Source: Sideroxydans lithotrophicus
GTDB lineage: Bacteria; Pseudomonadota; Gammaproteobacteria; Burkholderiales; Sulfuriferulaceae
Assembly (NCBI GenBank): GCA_022736605.1
Contig: DZDB01000015.1
Span: forward strand, 1-23,022
DNA: 23,022 nucleotides
Direction: 5' to 3'
Below the pieces are notes generated by a model. It worked only from the letters and a program-made list of their open reading frames with translations, was not told the DNA's origin and did no database searches. The position numbers were made by a program, and so were the translations under genes. This document shows, in pieces, positions 16,814 to 22,926 of this stretch (its first letter is position 1; every line of letters begins with the position of its first letter).

Positions 16814-16844
16814 GGGTGAGGAACGGTTCGATGATGGCAGAAAT

Positions 16845-17246
16845 CTACCTGTTTTTTCTAATGGCTAAAACTCCAATTTTCACGGCCTGCCTTGACGCTT
16901 TCAGATGTGCATACGCCGTGCTCAATGCGCATCCTGCCCGTGCCGCGCAATCGATCATCGGCATCGGCGTGCGCCGGTCTATCGGCAGGGCTGGATCACC
17001 GACATAGTGGCAATAGGCAATCAGCCACGCCTTGCCATTGCGCGCCCGAAACTCGGCCATGAAGTCACCGATGCGCGCTGCACTCAGATCGCCGAGCGGC
17101 ACGGTGGAATGGAAGCCGCCTTGCACCACAGTGCGGGTGAATGCTGCGCGCCTTGGGTAGCCTGCACCCATTTGTTCTCGGCGCGCCTTCCACGTACCCC
17201 AGGCGGCCAGCATCGCCTCTGCCACATCAACATCACGCTTTGGCAT
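16845..17246 (-). CDS. Putative late antiterminator (Q-like)
   Basis: 133-aa protein (from the ATG at 17246) with a strong GGAGG 6 bases upstream; the frame also starts at a TTG 21 bases earlier, which is less likely. The pattern of LAAWGTWKARREQMGAGYP near the N-terminus, DLSAARIGDFMAEFRARNGK, then MIDCAARAGCALSTAYAHLK with a helix-turn-helix look near the C-terminus resembles phage Q/antitermination proteins. It is the last gene before the terminator and late operon, the position of Q in lambdoid phages. Sequence resemblance alone is moderate; position is the stronger argument. Another small DNA-binding regulator would be the alternative. Confidence 0.6.
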   Translation of the reverse strand: MPKRDVDVAEAMLAAWGTWKARREQMGAGYPRRAAFTRTVVQGGFHSTVPLGDLSAARIGDFMAEFRARNGKAWLIAYCHYVGDPALPIDRRTPMPMIDCAARAGCALSTAYAHLKASRQAVKIGVLAIRKNR

Positions 17247-17538
17247 GTGCCGCCTCCACTGTGGCAAGTATCACCATGGGGCCGCTGCGAATGTCGAGCG
17301 TTTCGCCAAGCTCAGACAGCAGCGTTTCTATTTCGCTGCCGAAGAACGGCGTGCCAATCGCAACTGCACCCTCTCTGGCATAGAACCAGCCAGGCGTGCA
17401 GTCGATCACACCGCGCCGCCAGCACAGATTGACATGCTCGGCACCTAGCTCCAGGCGCTTGTCTTGAATCATCGCCACTACACCCGGCATGTGCTGCTGC
17501 ATAAAGCTCCAATCTTTTTTCTTTGTCCGTGAGTCCAT
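17233..17538 (-). CDS. Hypothetical early protein
   Basis: 101 aa (MDSRTKKKDWSFMQQHMPGV), not recognised. It has two motifs rich in aromatic and acidic residues (MIQDKRLELGAEHVNLCWRR, RGVIDCTPGWFYAREG) and an acidic C-terminal half (SEIETLLSELGETLDIRSGP) that looks alpha/beta. No catalytic pattern or membrane segment. The ATG at 17538 lacks a good ribosome binding site; a second ATG at 17502 has GGAG upstream and could be the true start. Its end overlaps the Q-like start by 14 bases, so the two are probably co-translated. Confidence 0.7.
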   Translation of the reverse strand: MDSRTKKKDWSFMQQHMPGVVAMIQDKRLELGAEHVNLCWRRGVIDCTPGWFYAREGAVAIGTPFFGSEIETLLSELGETLDIRSGPMVILATVEAAHAKA

Positions 17539-17760
17539 GACTTTTTATTGAGACATGAGGAAACGCATTCACACCCGCGCGGCCGCGCTCATGCGCACCT
17601 GCGCCTGCCTGCGCTTTTGCAGGGACATGCTGTCCAACTGGCGCAAGTGTCCCCCGGTGCTGCTCCCAGAAAAACGCTATAGAGCCTGCGTTTTCTGGTG
17701 CCTCACTGATTTCTCATGGACACACGGACAGAGGGACAGCCAGCGCTGTCAGCGATGGGG
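17539..17760. other. Poorly coding stretch with an imperfect hairpin
   Basis: About 220 bases between a putative 40-aa frame and the hypothetical gene at 17538. I see no convincing gene; a plus-strand frame of 91 aa here (17555-17830) has no ribosome binding site or recognisable protein. The notable element is an inverted repeat: CCAGAAAAACGC (17666-17677) against GCGTTTTCTGG (17688-17698), one extra A, 10-base loop. Together with 17761-17884 this is the longest thinly coding part of the window. Confidence 0.5.
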
Positions 17761-17883
17761 CTACATGGCGCGCGCCTGGCTCATCCCGACCTTTTCCGCG
17801 ACGTCGCGCGATCTCTGGTCAGTCGGATGAGCGCCTTCGGCCCTCAGATTGAAAAGCCCCGACGTGGGGCGGTTGATGGTCAT
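17761..17883 (-). CDS. Possible 40-aa small protein or gene remnant
   Basis: A short frame starting MTINRPTSGLFNLRAEGAHP and ending ...SQARAM. It begins one base after the primase stop (TGACATG), the same junction as terS/terL here. Part of the sequence (RDVAEKVGMSQARAM) looks like the start of a helix-turn-helix. The ribosome binding site is weak, and a possible terminator hairpin lies inside it, so it may be a remnant of a larger regulator. Low confidence. Confidence 0.3.
   Translation of the reverse strand: MTINRPTSGLFNLRAEGAHPTDQRSRDVAEKVGMSQARAM
17851..17870 (-). terminator. Weak intrinsic terminator candidate after primase gene
   Basis: On the minus strand GCCCC-ACGTC-GGGGC (17870-17856) is followed by TTTTC. 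Only 5 bp of stem and a short U-tract, so weak; it would partially end early transcription after the primase-helicase gene. Confidence 0.28.
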
Positions 17884-17884
17884 G

Positions 17885-20365
17885 TCACACCGGGCAATTG
17901 CCGTCTCCGTTCACATCAAGCTGCGCGCCGCTGTTTTGGGGGCGACGGTAGACGCGCGGGCGGCCGGGCTTGCTGCTGCGCGCCTCAGTCCAGCCCAGGC
18001 GCCGAAGCGCTGCTGCGGCCTGCTTTTCGTGATAGCGGCCAGGGCCGAGGCGCTCGATGCCAATGCCCACCTTGCCGAGCAGCTCGACCAATGCAACTTC
18101 ATCGACCAACTGCCCTTCAGGGTTGTCGTAGAGCCAGCGGCCGATGGAAGCTTCAATCGCGTTTTCCACCATGCGGGCCTGCTGCTGCGGCTCGAACAAA
18201 TTTCTTTCTTCTTCCGGCGTCGGGTGCATGCGTGCGCCGGAACGCCAACGCACCATCGCCTCGGCGAACAACTGATCGCGGTTCTCCAGCACCCATTCAA
18301 TATCGATGATGCGCGTCACGGTCAGTGGCCACCAGCGGCGGTTTCCGGTCGTGTCGGTGAGGAAGTGCACCTCGTTGGTTGAGCCGCCAAACACGAGTTG
18401 ACGCGGATAGTCGCGCGCCCGGCGGTCGAACGAGGCGCGGAAGTAGTCGGATGCGCTGGCGACGAAGCTCTTGATCTTCGTCACCTCCGCTTTGCCGAAG
18501 GCGTCCAGCTCGGCAAACTCGTATAGCCAGCGGCCCTGCAGTTGCTGGTAACTGTCTTTGTCACCCAGCACCAGGCCGGTGTCGGCGAAGTAGTCGCCTG
18601 CCAAAGCGCGAAACAACGTGCTCTTGCGCATACCCTGCGCCCCTTCGAGGATGAGCATGTAGTCGAATTTGCAGCCTGGTTCCATCACGCGGGCGCACAT
18701 GCCCTGCAGAAACCAGGTGCCCACACGGGCGAGATAGGCCTGCAGCGGTTGCCGCAAGTCCCATTCATCCTCTTCCATGCAGGCCCGCTGCAGCCAGGTT
18801 GAGAGGCGCTTCACGCCATCCCACTGCAGCCCTTCGAGGTAGGCGCGAACCGGGTGAAACCGGTGGTTGTGCGCAACGATGCGCACCGCCTCTTCCAGAG
18901 TGCCGCGTGCCGCGCTGGGCATGTAGTGCTGGCGCACCAGCCACTCGCCCATTTTCAGTTCGTCCACCTCAGCCCAGGTGCCCGCCGGTGAGCCCCACGG
19001 CGCATCGCGCAGTTTGATCACATCGTTCGTGAACTCGTTATAGCCAATCACCCCATCGGCGCCGGGTGCACCGGCAATACCCTGATTCGGCAACCCGTCC
19101 AACGCCAACACAATGTTCTCGCGCACCGGCATCACCGCGCCTTTGCCGTTGGTCAGCAGGTGCGTGCGCCAGGCGCGGTTGTCAGACCCGGCGCCCGCGC
19201 CAGCCTCCGCAGGGGTAGAAGCGCGCGGATTCGCCACGCCGATGGCCGAGGCCAGCGCGCCGTCTGCCGGCACAAAGGGCATGGCAGTCAACACATGCGC
19301 GCGCAGTTGTTCGGCCGTCCAGCCCTGCGCAACGGCATCGGCAATGTCCCAGCCATCCGGCTCGGTTTGGCTAGCCGGGTCAGGCAGCGGGCACAGCAGC
19401 ACCGTGCAGCCATAGTTGCCCTGCAGCTCGGCCAGGATGGCCGCCATCGCCTGGTAGCCTGGCTGTTTATCCAGCGGGAAAAACGGTTGATCGTCAGGAT
19501 TGAGGCCCCGCACCACTTCCGCCTTGCTCAGCGGACGGCGCTTTTTATCCGCATCGGCCCAGGCCAGCACCGTGGTGCCACGCAGTGCAGCCCAATCCGC
19601 CTTAGCCCAGGCCTTGCCGCCACCTGGCCACGCCACTGCATCAAACTCCGGCAGCAGGGCCTGCGCGGCCTGCGCGCATTTCTCGCCCTCCACCAGCAGC
19701 ACCGTTTTGTCGGCCTGCCGCTGGCCTGCCGCGAAATACAGCGGGCGCGGCGCATCCCATTGTTTCCAGTGCCACTTGCAAGTGCCGCGACCATCGCTTT
19801 CGTCCACGCACCAGGTCAAGGGCAACAGTTCCTTGCGGCCATCAGGCTTGTCGAAGCGCACCACATAGCCCATGCGCTGGGTGCCATCAGCCGTGCGGTA
19901 TTCCCACCAGCGCGTGGCATCGCCGTGGTGCCAATGCTTGAAGGTCGGCTCAGGCGCCGAATCCGGCACCGGCGCAATGGTGCGCCACACACTCTGGCGC
20001 TTGTGCTCAGCCGTTGCAGGCTTGGTATCAGCAGGTCTCGGTGGGTATGGCGCCGATTCAATCGGCACCGTCATGCCCAGGCCCGCCGCCAACTGCTCCA
20101 CCGCATCGCGGAACGTCAGACCCAGATGCTCAGTGAGAAACGAAATAGCGTCGCCATGCTGGCCGCAGCCGAAGCAATGAAAGAAACCCTCTTTTGGGTT
20201 GACCGTGAACGAAGGCGACTTTTCGCTGTGAAACGGGCACAGCCCCTTGAATTCAGCCCCCGCCTTGAGCAGATCAACATGCTGCCCAATCAGCCCCACC
20301 AGATCCACGCGGCTGCGCAGATCATCAATAAACCCCTTCGGAATGCTTCCGCGCGCGTCTGTCAC
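17885..20365 (-). CDS. Primase-helicase: CHC2 zinc finger, TOPRIM, VirE/D5-type ATPase
   Basis: 826-aa phage replication protein that primes and unwinds DNA. Domains in order: CHC2 zinc-binding (Cys43, His46, Cys64, Cys67 in LCPFHSEK and FHCFGCG); TOPRIM (Glu227 in LLVEGEK, Asp271-x-Asp273 in AWADADKK); and a VirE-type P-loop ATPase from about 510 (EGAQGMRKST, Lys581), a Walker B-like LYEFAELD (Glu616-619) and an arginine-finger region GNRRWW (676-677). The P-loop has Arg580 where the family usually has Gly (GxxGxGKS). The start is a GTG overlapping the TGA of a 21-codon frame upstream (GTGA), with only a weak ribosome binding site. It is last in the recognisable replication part of the early operon; no separate helicase or helicase loader is seen. 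Confidence 0.94.
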   Translation of the reverse strand: MTDARGSIPKGFIDDLRSRVDLVGLIGQHVDLLKAGAEFKGLCPFHSEKSPSFTVNPKEGFFHCFGCGQHGDAISFLTEHLGLTFRDAVEQLAAGLGMTVPIESAPYPPRPADTKPATAEHKRQSVWRTIAPVPDSAPEPTFKHWHHGDATRWWEYRTADGTQRMGYVVRFDKPDGRKELLPLTWCVDESDGRGTCKWHWKQWDAPRPLYFAAGQRQADKTVLLVEGEKCAQAAQALLPEFDAVAWPGGGKAWAKADWAALRGTTVLAWADADKKRRPLSKAEVVRGLNPDDQPFFPLDKQPGYQAMAAILAELQGNYGCTVLLCPLPDPASQTEPDGWDIADAVAQGWTAEQLRAHVLTAMPFVPADGALASAIGVANPRASTPAEAGAGAGSDNRAWRTHLLTNGKGAVMPVRENIVLALDGLPNQGIAGAPGADGVIGYNEFTNDVIKLRDAPWGSPAGTWAEVDELKMGEWLVRQHYMPSAARGTLEEAVRIVAHNHRFHPVRAYLEGLQWDGVKRLSTWLQRACMEEDEWDLRQPLQAYLARVGTWFLQGMCARVMEPGCKFDYMLILEGAQGMRKSTLFRALAGDYFADTGLVLGDKDSYQQLQGRWLYEFAELDAFGKAEVTKIKSFVASASDYFRASFDRRARDYPRQLVFGGSTNEVHFLTDTTGNRRWWPLTVTRIIDIEWVLENRDQLFAEAMVRWRSGARMHPTPEEERNLFEPQQQARMVENAIEASIGRWLYDNPEGQLVDEVALVELLGKVGIGIERLGPGRYHEKQAAAALRRLGWTEARSSKPGRPRVYRRPQNSGAQLDVNGDGNCPV

Positions 20366-20427
20366 AGGGTGTTACCCCCCAGATGCAGGGGGCATGTTCC
20401 CCTTATGGCTGTATCGCCTGTTGTCAT
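20362..20427 (-). CDS. Possible 21-aa leader frame coupled to primase
   Basis: A frame starting MTTGDTAIRGTC with a GGGACGGG stretch just before its ATG and a TGA that overlaps the GTG of the primase gene (GTGA). Its size gives no protein clue. It fills most of the gap between the two genes and could provide translational coupling for the GTG start, which has a poor ribosome binding site of its own. Confidence 0.3.
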   Translation of the reverse strand: MTTGDTAIRGTCPLHLGGNTL

Positions 20428-20461
20428 CACCCGTCCCTGTTGAATGCTGCAGGCGCGCCGC

Positions 20462-20737
20462 TCAGGCGTGCCAGCTTCTCAGCGCTGAATCCAAATCAAT
20501 AAACACATCCTCTCGTGTCGCTTTCGGCGCGTACAGCACCATCGGCCGGTTGCTCAGCCCCTGCATGGCGCCCACTACCTGCAGCTCGCCCGCCGCAGCC
20601 ATATTGCGCACCGTAGACCGGGCCAGCGCACGGCCCACCTGCGCCGTATCAGCCAATTGCACCCAGGTGGCTGCGGGGGCCTGCATCGCGCTGAACGCTG
20701 CTGCCAACGCCTGCCGTACCTCTCCACGCGGGCGCAT
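20462..20737 (-). CDS. Small winged-helix-like early protein
   Basis: 91 aa from the ATG at 20737 (MRPRGEVRQALAAAFSAMQA); a GTG at 20740 gives one more residue and a GTGA overlap with the upstream stop. The middle AATWVQLADTAQVGRALARS followed by TVRNMAAAGELQVVGAM has the spacing of a winged helix-turn-helix, and MVLYAPK ends the likely wing. The position between a CII-like gene and primase suggests a replication or regulatory role (for instance an origin-binding or loader-like protein). I do not recognise a named family. Confidence 0.75.
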   Translation of the reverse strand: MRPRGEVRQALAAAFSAMQAPAATWVQLADTAQVGRALARSTVRNMAAAGELQVVGAMQGLSNRPMVLYAPKATREDVFIDLDSALRSWHA

Positions 20738-21099
20738 CACGCACCGCCCTTCATCGCGGCCAACGCCACCGAGGCATCCGCCAGCAAACGCTCAAACCGA
20801 TCCACCGCCCGCGCCTTGCGGTCGGCGTCGCTGGTCAAATACTTGGCCGCGAGGTAATCGATCAGGCTGGTGTCGCGCGTCACCTGGATATAGCGCTCCA
20901 AATCATCCAGGTTGAACCGCTGCGTATCCCCATCACCCGGCGACAGCTTGCGGCTCAGCGTGCTGGGCGACAGGTCCATATCGGCCGCAATCGTCTTCAG
21001 CGGCTTGGCCTGCACCTGCACCCGGTGCGCCAAATACTCGCGGGCGGTTGCAAACCGCTCCACCAGCCCCGCTTCAAAATTGAGGGTGAGTTGGTTCAT
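20737..21099 (-). CDS. CII-like phage regulatory protein
   Basis: 120 aa starting MNQLTLNFEAGLVERFATAR, the typical opening of the CII-like regulators found in betaproteobacterial prophages. The helix-turn-helix is KTIAADMDLSPSTLSRKL (about 35-53), followed by TQRFNLDDLERYI and a C-terminal helix (ARAVDRFERLLADASVALAA) that may oligomerise. The upstream residues of the open frame (MRSLAGSPA) are not part of the family; the ATG at 21099 is preferred. It lies directly downstream of the cro-like gene across a terminator, matching the lambda order cro-tR1-cII, and would be expected to bias the lysis-lysogeny choice. Which promoter it activates is not visible. Confidence 0.85.
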   Translation of the reverse strand: MNQLTLNFEAGLVERFATAREYLAHRVQVQAKPLKTIAADMDLSPSTLSRKLSPGDGDTQRFNLDDLERYIQVTRDTSLIDYLAAKYLTSDADRKARAVDRFERLLADASVALAAMKGGA

Positions 21100-21200
21100 C
21101 GCTGGGCTGCCCGCAAGAGACCGCATGACGTGTTGCCACCTGTTGCCATCTCAACGCCGCCCAAAAAAAAGACACTGGCGGCATGGACAACAGAACGAAG

Positions 21201-21238
21201 AAAAACCCCGCCGCCCACCACCACTCTGAACAGCGGGG
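21201..21238 (-). terminator. Intrinsic terminator between cro-like and cII-like genes (tR1-like)
   Basis: On the minus strand CCCCGC (21238-21233) pairs with GCGGGG (21211-21206), and the RNA stem extends inward by six more pairs with G-U wobbles to a 9-base loop, giving about 12 bp, followed by UUUUU (21205-21201). It occupies the position of lambda tR1. With a 239-base mostly non-coding gap around it (21100-21338), it is likely a regulatory terminator of the leftward early operon. Confidence 0.6.
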
Positions 21239-21338
21239 AGGGAGTCGCTGCAGCGCGCCAAGGAAACGAAACACGCAAAGCGGTGTGGGCGCCGGATTGC
21301 GCCGGCACAGTGGCGGGAAAAAGGAGAGGCCGCATGCG

Positions 21339-21605
21339 TCAGGCCGCCTCTTGAGTCGTTTCGGCCGCAACTGGCGGCCACGGGTGTTCAGCGTTGATCA
21401 GCTCGGGCCAGATGTCGCCCCAGTCGTCGGGGCGCAGGTCGCGGCGGTCAATGCTCAGGCGTGCACAAATGCGGTGGCAATGGCGAACTGGAATCGGGCG
21501 ATCTCCATCGCGCCACTCCAGCATGGTTTGCGGCGTTACTCCCAATTCGCGGGCCATCGCGGCCAACATGCCGCGCTTATTCATCGCATTTTTAAGTATG
21601 TCCAT
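21339..21605 (-). CDS. Cro/YdaS-like DNA-binding protein
   Basis: 88 aa starting MDILKNAMNKRGMLAAMARE. The helix-turn-helix ALARLLGV-type core is seen as GMLAAMARELGVTPQTMLEW, followed by GDRPIPVRHCHRICARLSID and RRDLRPDDWGDIWPEL, the hallmark end of YdaS/Cro-like proteins. It is transcribed divergently from the repressor and is first in the leftward early operon. The predicted promoter's +1 falls about at the ATG, so the transcript may be leaderless; a second Met at residue 8 could be used. There is no ribosome binding site at either start. Confidence 0.86.
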   Translation of the reverse strand: MDILKNAMNKRGMLAAMARELGVTPQTMLEWRDGDRPIPVRHCHRICARLSIDRRDLRPDDWGDIWPELINAEHPWPPVAAETTQEAA

Positions 21606-21611
21606 GCAGAT

Positions 21612-21640
21612 AGCTTAAGGCATTCCCTACCTACATGCAA
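21612..21640 (-). promoter_or_regulatory. Promoter of the cro-like early operon (pR-like)
   Basis: On the minus strand: TTGCAT (21640-21635), a 17-base spacer, TAAGCT (21617-21612). The -35 is fair and the -10 is weak by consensus. Support comes from two operator-like sites, one ending at the first base of the -35 and one ending at the first base of the -10. Transcription would start near the ATG of the cro-like gene at 21605. Confidence 0.55.
21617..21629. promoter_or_regulatory. Operator-like site 1, cro/cI region
   Basis: AAGGCATTCCCTA (core AGG-N5-CCT, read on the minus strand as TAGGGAATGCCTT). It lies in the spacer of the cro-like promoter and abuts its -10. The 17-base sequence starting here (AAGGCATTCCCTACCTA) recurs exactly, inverted, at 22910-22926. 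Confidence 0.65.
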
Positions 21641-21652
21641 CGGGATTGCCTA
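21640..21652. promoter_or_regulatory. Operator-like site 2, cro/cI region
   Basis: ACGGGATTGCCTA, reading TAGGCAATCCCGT on the other strand. It shares the motif with one core mismatch. Its centre is 23 bases from site 1, and it overlaps the -35 of both the cro-like and the repressor promoters. Confidence 0.55.
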
Positions 21653-21674
21653 AAAAAATTTGCATAGCCATAGT
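21646..21674 (+). promoter_or_regulatory. Promoter of the repressor gene (pRM-like)
   Basis: TTGCCT (21646-21651), 17-base A/T-rich spacer, CATAGT (21669-21674). The predicted start is about 21681, the A of the repressor ATG, so the message would be leaderless. The -35 lies inside operator-like site 2, which predicts autoregulation. Confidence 0.45.
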
Positions 21675-21680
21675 TCAGCG

Positions 21681-22136
21681 ATGCCACGCCAAAAAACGCC
21701 AACGCCTACGAACAACCCGTTCGGGCTCAAACTGAATACCTACCTTCTCGACATCGGGCGTCCGGGAGACTACACCTTTGTGGCTGAGGCGTTTGGCATC
21801 AAGCGACCATCGGTTTCTGAATGGGTCAAATTTGGCCGCATCGCCAAGCGACACTATGCACTTCTAGTGGAATGGTCTGGGCGGCCTCTGAGCTGGTGGT
21901 TCGGCACGCAAGCCTATGAAGTATCCGATGCAAGCAATCCACTGAGCGTGCAAGAACCACTAGCCAGAGGCTACGTTTCAAACCCACCGTGGCCTTTCTT
22001 TGGCATCGCACCCAAGGACTATGCCATGCTCAGCCTCGACGACAAGCGAGACATTGAGGGGTTCATTCGCGTCGCACTCTCGAAAACTGAGGCAGCACGG
22101 AAAAAACTTCCACACGAATCGGCGGAAATTTTTTAA
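21681..22136 (+). CDS. Phage repressor (CI-like, no S24 peptidase domain)
   Basis: 151 aa, MPRQKTPTPTNNPFGLKLNT onward. A helix-turn-helix is visible at about residues 33-50 (FVAEAFGIKRPSVSEWVKFG), followed by YALLVEWSGRPLSWWFG. The C-terminal part contains WPFFGIAPKDYAMLSLDDKR and a final DIEGFIRVAL helix. There is no Ser/Lys autocleavage domain of the LexA/CI type; the protein is too short for one, so RecA-triggered self-cleavage is not expected. It is divergent from the cro-like gene and lies beside the operator-like motifs, which makes it the likely immunity repressor. A TTG seven codons upstream is open but unsupported; the ATG has no ribosome binding site, consistent with a leaderless message. 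Confidence 0.8.
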   Translation: MPRQKTPTPTNNPFGLKLNTYLLDIGRPGDYTFVAEAFGIKRPSVSEWVKFGRIAKRHYALLVEWSGRPLSWWFGTQAYEVSDASNPLSVQEPLARGYVSNPPWPFFGIAPKDYAMLSLDDKRDIEGFIRVALSKTEAARKKLPHESAEIF

Positions 22137-22149
22137 TCGACAGGTTTCG

Positions 22150-22806
22150 CTAGACCTTAGGCAGGTTCCCGAGGTCGAAACTGAAGACCCGGTTTCCTTC
22201 CTTGTAAATCGTCAGTTCGATGTGCATTTCCTTGGCCTTCTGCATGCGCCCATACAGCGTGCGCGCCGACTGAACGAACACCAGGTCAGACGAACCATCG
22301 GTGGGTTTCGATGCGGCATACACCACAGGTGCTCCATCGCCAAGCCGAACTGAAATAGCGCAGTCGCTATAGCCGCAAATGATCTGCCCCCGGTCGATGC
22401 GCACCATCATCTCAATCGGCTTGCCTGCAGCGCGCCGCAGCATCACATGCGCAAACGTGTCGCCCTGATACGGGAAACCAAACTGCATTGCATTCAAGCT
22501 GCGCAACTCAGCAAATTGCGTGCGCTTGCCCGTCATGGGGTCTGTGCCTTCGTCCAGCCGCCAAAATGGCCGGGCCGGAGCCAGCGCCGCGGTTGATGAA
22601 ACCATGCGAGCTGGAGCCTGAGGCGAACTGGCCTCATCGCTCGACTTTTGCACCGAATTGACCACTGCCGCGCCGACGATCACCACAAATACGCCGAAGA
22701 CCACCCGTTTTCCCATGCCCCATTGCAGCGTTTCGCCGCAATGCGGGCATTTTTTTGCGCTTGAAGCAACCTCTTTCCCACAGCTCTTGCATTTTTCCAG
22801 CGACAT
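22150..22806 (-). CDS. Zinc-ribbon membrane protein in the immunity region (moron candidate)
   Basis: 218 aa. Residues 6-23 form a zinc ribbon (CKSCGKEVASSAKKCPHCGE; Cys6, 9, 20, 23). Residues about 35-51 (VVFGVFVVIVGAAVVNS) form one transmembrane helix, then a Ser/Pro/Ala linker (about 55-80). The remainder is predicted to lie on the far side of the membrane, with GQIICGYSDCAISVRLGDGA and DLVFVQSARTLYGRM. It ends only 13 bases from the stop of the convergent repressor. It occupies the place of rex genes in lambda, and such single genes often alter the lysogen (superinfection exclusion or envelope change). Function is not assigned; the topology is what the sequence shows. Confidence 0.88.
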   Translation of the reverse strand: MSLEKCKSCGKEVASSAKKCPHCGETLQWGMGKRVVFGVFVVIVGAAVVNSVQKSSDEASSPQAPARMVSSTAALAPARPFWRLDEGTDPMTGKRTQFAELRSLNAMQFGFPYQGDTFAHVMLRRAAGKPIEMMVRIDRGQIICGYSDCAISVRLGDGAPVVYAASKPTDGSSDLVFVQSARTLYGRMQKAKEMHIELTIYKEGNRVFSFDLGNLPKV

Positions 22807-22837
22807 GGCGCCCCCCTGAATAGCGATTTATCGCCAA

Positions 22838-22865
22838 AGTTTAAGGCCGCGCCTTAAAAAGACAA
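22838..22865 (-). promoter_or_regulatory. Candidate moron promoter with operator-like palindrome
   Basis: On the minus strand TTGTCT (22865-22860), 16-base spacer, TAAACT (22843-22838). The spacer holds AAGGCGCGGCCTT (22855-22843), the fifth AGG-N5-CCT element, within a longer perfect palindrome TTTAAGGC-CGC-GCCTTAAA (22840-22858). Its last T is the first base of the -10, as in the cro-like promoter. Another small palindrome, GCGATTTATCGC, lies at 22823-22834 in the leader. Confidence 0.45.
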
Positions 22866-22913
22866 AACAGCACAGGCTTTAGATAGGTAGGCAGCAACAC
22901 TTAAAAAAATAGG

Positions 22914-22926
22914 TAGGGAATGCCTT
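22914..22926. promoter_or_regulatory. Operator-like site, right-edge promoter, distal
   Basis: TAGGGAATGCCTT, part of the exact 17-base inverted match to 21617-21633. Its last two bases are the first two of the -35 TTGACA. Centre-to-centre distance to the proximal site is 23 bases, as in the cro/cI region. Confidence 0.65.

Noticed and set aside
17555..17830. Plus-strand frame of 91 codons in the thinly coding stretch
   Set aside because: Arg/Cys/Trp-rich, no ribosome binding site, no conserved look; treated as non-coding.
19160..20443. Plus-strand open frame of 427 codons opposite the primase gene
   Set aside because: Antisense shadow of a clearly recognised primase-helicase; biased composition and no start signal.
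21161..21176. Run of eight T on the minus strand as a second terminator
   Set aside because: No GC hairpin directly precedes the T-run on the minus strand.
21151..21381. Minus-strand frame of 76 codons between cro-like and cII-like genes
   Set aside because: Overlaps the terminator and the cro C-terminus in another frame, and has a Cys/Arg/Ser-rich shadow composition.
21183..21653. Plus-strand open frame of 156 codons crossing the cro-like gene and its promoter
   Set aside because: It crosses the terminator, cro gene and operator region; no signal for translation and no family.
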